64,000 bases of DNA from Paracoccaceae bacterium. GTDB taxonomy: Bacteria > Pseudomonadota > Alphaproteobacteria > Rhodobacterales > Rhodobacteraceae. Where the stretch lies: positions 2,588,037 to 2,652,036 of the forward strand of contig OY282431.1 in the NCBI GenBank assembly GCA_958296035.1. Reading direction: 5' to 3'. The notes beneath the pieces are model-generated. The model did no database searches and had not been told where the DNA came from. It was given only the letters and a program-made list of their open reading frames with translations. A program made the translations under genes and the position numbers. Positions 63,334 to 64,000 of this stretch are shown in pieces. The stretch's first letter is position 1. Every line of letters begins with the position of its first letter.

Positions 63334-64000
63334 CTAGGGAGCCTCCAGGACCTCCTGGCACTGACCTGGCAGGTCGGCCATGACAAAGTCTCGCGCCCCC
63401 CGAGGCCTTGGCGGTGGAGGATCTGGCGGTGGTTTCTTCAGCGACTCCAGATAGTCTGTTACCCACCATTGCAGGGACCTGTCGCAACCATCTCCTCCAT
63501 TGGACAACTCGCTGACTGTAGGTTTCTGAGTGATGCAGTCAGTCGCATCCTGAGGACATTTCAGTCTCACATGGAAGTGATAGTGGTGACCATAATATGG
63601 GCGGATTTTCTGCAGCCACATGCGATCATCATCGGCTTGTTCGCACATTTTGACCTTGATGGCAGGCGTAACAAAGATCCGGTCAACTCGCGGGTCGTCA
63701 GCTGCAGTTTTCAGGATCTGCATGTGACTGTCCGTCCAGTAGTCATTGACGTAGGTCTGGTCGGCTGATCGAACCGAAATGGACGAAATCTCCTCTCTTT
63801 CGGAGGCAGTCAGATCTAGTCGATCGGGAATTCGCAGCCAAATATCCGCATCCAGGCCAATCTGGTGGGAAGCATGGCCGCTCGTCATCGGCCCGCCCCG
63901 CGGTTGTGTCAGATCACCAATATACAATCCCGCCCATCCGAGATCATGGGCCTTCGCACTCAGCTCCACAAGATACTCGATCAGCACCGGATGTCCCCAG
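63334..64000 (-). CDS. mepA: Penicillin-insensitive murein endopeptidase, MepA-like (5' end cut by window)
   Basis: The visible 220 residues enter as WGHPVLIEYLVEL and contain the LAS-peptidase sites: HASHQIGLDADIWL (HxxGxDxD) and the late HYHFHVRLKCP. The family is a periplasmic zinc enzyme that cuts D-Ala-mDAP crosslinks. A Pro-rich tail (PPPDPPPPRPRG) ends the protein. The start and signal peptide lie beyond the window. Confidence 0.9.
   Translation of the reverse strand, partial: WGHPVLIEYLVELSAKAHDLGWAGLYIGDLTQPRGGPMTSGHASHQIGLDADIWLRIPDRLDLTASEREEISSISVRSADQTYVNDYWTDSHMQILKTAADDPRVDRIFVTPAIKVKMCEQADDDRMWLQKIRPYYGHHYHFHVRLKCPQDATDCITQKPTVSELSNGGDGCDRSLQWWVTDYLESLKKPPPDPPPPRPRGARDFVMADLPGQCQEVLEAP

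Noticed and set aside
1-64000. CRISPR array, rRNA operon or intact prophage
   Set aside because: No regularly spaced direct repeats, no rRNA-like sequence and no phage structural genes were seen.

Overview
The window looks like a piece of an alphaproteobacterial chromosome, most likely Rhodobacterales or a relative. This rests on family resemblance and gene order: rpoH-rluD-DUF6476-dnaG-rpoD, nrdR-ribD-ribE-ribBA-ribH-nusB, a methionyl-tRNA synthetase with an STSQ-type KMSKS loop, an ImuA of the rhodobacteral type, and a DgcN/DgcA pair. I ran no search. Many spacers of 0.3-1.6 kb hold no convincing gene. There are several broken genes and mobile-element scraps, so the genome appears to be carrying decaying material.

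Layout. 1-1.75 kb: a DjlA-like TerB/J protein (cut by the window edge), a GNAT acetyltransferase and a nucleoside deoxyribosyltransferase. 2.1-6.6 kb: an accessory island with a serine resolvase and res-like dyads, a Fic-like protein in the same operon, two extra decayed copies of the resolvase 3' end, a methyltransferase/resolvase chimera, a frameshifted second fic gene and a TnpB remnant. 6.7-7.4 kb: orphan imuA behind a LexA-like box. 8.4-18.5 kb: rpoH, rluD, DUF6476, dnaG and a giant rpoD. 18.5-24.5 kb: a group II intron reverse-transcriptase remnant, a DDAH-like amidinohydrolase and a proXVW-type betaine transporter. 24.9-33.4 kb: nrdR, the riboflavin operon, nusB, an MFS transporter, metG and a small-molecule kinase. 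33.4-36.5 kb: a long spacer with one copy of a dispersed repeat, then a PhyH dioxygenase + HD oxygenase pair. 36.9-45.4 kb: a homogentisate cluster (thiolase-maiA-marR on the minus strand; hmgA-MBL-fahA-MBL-FAD hydroxylase-DUF2783 on the plus strand) with a palindromic operator between the divergent arms. 45.4-48 kb: rnhB, cbiB and an orphan DNA methyltransferase. 49-58.2 kb: dgcN, dgcA and an iclR-led dipeptide-type ABC transporter operon. 59.5-64 kb: a D-amino-acid aminotransferase, a DUF2064 protein, dapE, dapD and the start of an mepA-like gene.

The standout is the housekeeping sigma factor at 13177-18453. It predicts about 1758 residues where RpoD is usually about 600-700. Regions 1.1, 1.2, 2, 3 and 4 are recognisable and intact, but the non-conserved region has been multiplied. 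Five divergent copies of the same helical module can be read (four keep a W-x11-W signature), one of them placed ahead of region 1.2. Three of the linkers resemble the end of region 1.2.

A secondary theme is D-amino acid, peptide and cell-wall metabolism: DgcN/DgcA, a peptide-type transporter, a D-amino-acid aminotransferase, DapD/DapE and a murein endopeptidase lie within 15 kb.
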